This document shows positions 63,394-64,000 of a DNA stretch of 64,000 nt, in pieces. This stretch comes from Epiperipatus broadwayi. Taxonomy: Eukaryota > Onychophora > Udeonychophora > Euonychophora > Peripatidae. The number at the start of each line of letters is the position of its first letter. Position 1 is the stretch's first letter. The DNA lies in NCBI GenBank assembly GCA_028023455.1, contig JAQFVV010012405.1:6345334-6409333 (forward strand). Direction: 5' to 3'. The translations under genes and the position numbers were made by a program. The notes under the pieces were generated by a model. That model searched no databases. It had not been told where the DNA came from and was given only the letters and a program-made list of their open reading frames with translations.

Positions 63394-63590
63394 ACGTGAT
63401 CAAAGACATGTGAAAAGATGTATAATCCCCAAGATATGCATTTCGTGCTGAACTAGCACTCATTAGTTGGGCCAGACCACAATCTCAGACACACACTTTT
63501 ATCATTGTTCAATATATATAGATCTTTTTTATATGTCTTTGGTCATATGTTTATGATTACATCCATCTTAGAAACCAGTCCCTACCTTGT
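63394..63590 (+). repeat. Repeat B, partial copy with inverted end
   Basis: GATCAAAGACATGTGAAAAG, TTTCGTGCTGAACTAGCACT, GTTGGGCCAGACCACAATCT and CAGACACACACTTTTATCA match the repeat B 5' half. It then turns into TATATGTCTTTGGTCATATG, an inverted version of its beginning, so it is again a small fold-back. It starts at the end of the preceding fold-back element. Confidence 0.75.
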
Positions 63591-64000
63591 GAGATAGTAA
63601 TATAGTGAAAATTATACTACAGAAATATTATTCATTATGGGCACAATTATTTTGTTCTTAGCCATTAACTCTTATTCAATTCACTGTAGCATTAATCCTA
63701 ATTTACACTGTGGTTGCTGAAATATATAATTGGTAATAGACATGAAGCAGTGATATATTGGTATTATTTCTAAAGTCTGCCTTAAACATTGTGTTGAAAG
63801 ATTGTATTTTAATGGTAAATGATCTATAATTTAGTGTTTGATTCTATACGACAAGTATAATCAGAAGAACAGTTTCAAAATGCAATTGCACAATTTGGTA
63901 GGAATTTTTTACATTATGTTTTTAAATTGAAAAGAAAAGTTTTATTTATTTCTAAAGCAAATTTTTGATTTTTTATATTTACATTTGGATCTCTTTTTAT
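63591..64000. other. AT-rich spacer to window end
   Basis: No exon or element recognised. Confidence 0.45.

Overview
This window looks like a gene-poor, repeat-rich stretch of nuclear DNA from an invertebrate animal. By eye it is about three quarters A+T. It has no bacterial operon structure, rRNA, CRISPR array or origin. Everything that can be recognised is eukaryotic mobile DNA: non-LTR retrotransposon (LINE) relics with animal-type endonuclease/reverse-transcriptase motifs, one LTR retrotransposon with proline-type primer-binding site, tRNA-derived repeats, a Tc1/mariner-like element and several fold-back elements. The phylum cannot be fixed from this window.

Layout. 1-9.8 kb: AT-rich spacer, a long ATT microsatellite, a 948-bp TIR transposon (3,340-4,287), a tRNA-Gly-like repeat, and the first copies of a tRNA-cored fold-back family. 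9.8-16.6 kb: almost featureless AT-rich DNA. 16.6-27.1 kb: a ~2-kb solo-LTR-like repeat, two copies of a dispersed repeat ('repeat B'), then a young LTR retrotransposon (20,816-26,661) with ~1.7-kb LTRs, a damaged gag-like region and no pol, followed by a full copy of repeat B. 27.6-37.5 kb: a minus-strand LINE relic, a TIR/MITE family, a tRNA-like repeat, tandem duplications, a plus-strand LINE 3' end and a 171-bp palindromic element. 38.1-43.4 kb: a second solo-LTR-like copy, a LINE with a C-terminal zinc knuckle, and two adjacent tRNA-derived repeats. 43.4-54.8 kb: mostly spacer with repeat B copies, a T/G-strand-biased degenerate tandem array (51.4-52.4 kb) and one region near 52.6-53.0 kb that could be host exons. 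54.8-64 kb: a cluster of LINE fragments in both orientations, interrupted by a 331-bp near-perfect palindrome and by fold-back elements with tRNA-like cores.

No host gene can be named. The best candidate for host coding sequence is about 52.63-52.97 kb, where competing splice models exist on both strands. The mobile elements interact visibly: a fold-back sits inside a LINE, a palindrome sits between LINE fragments, repeat B abuts two LTR 3' ends, and the LTR element lacks its own pol and so would have depended on a relative for movement.

Coordinates of repeats were read by eye, and boundaries are good to a few bases only where a TIR or LTR end is stated.
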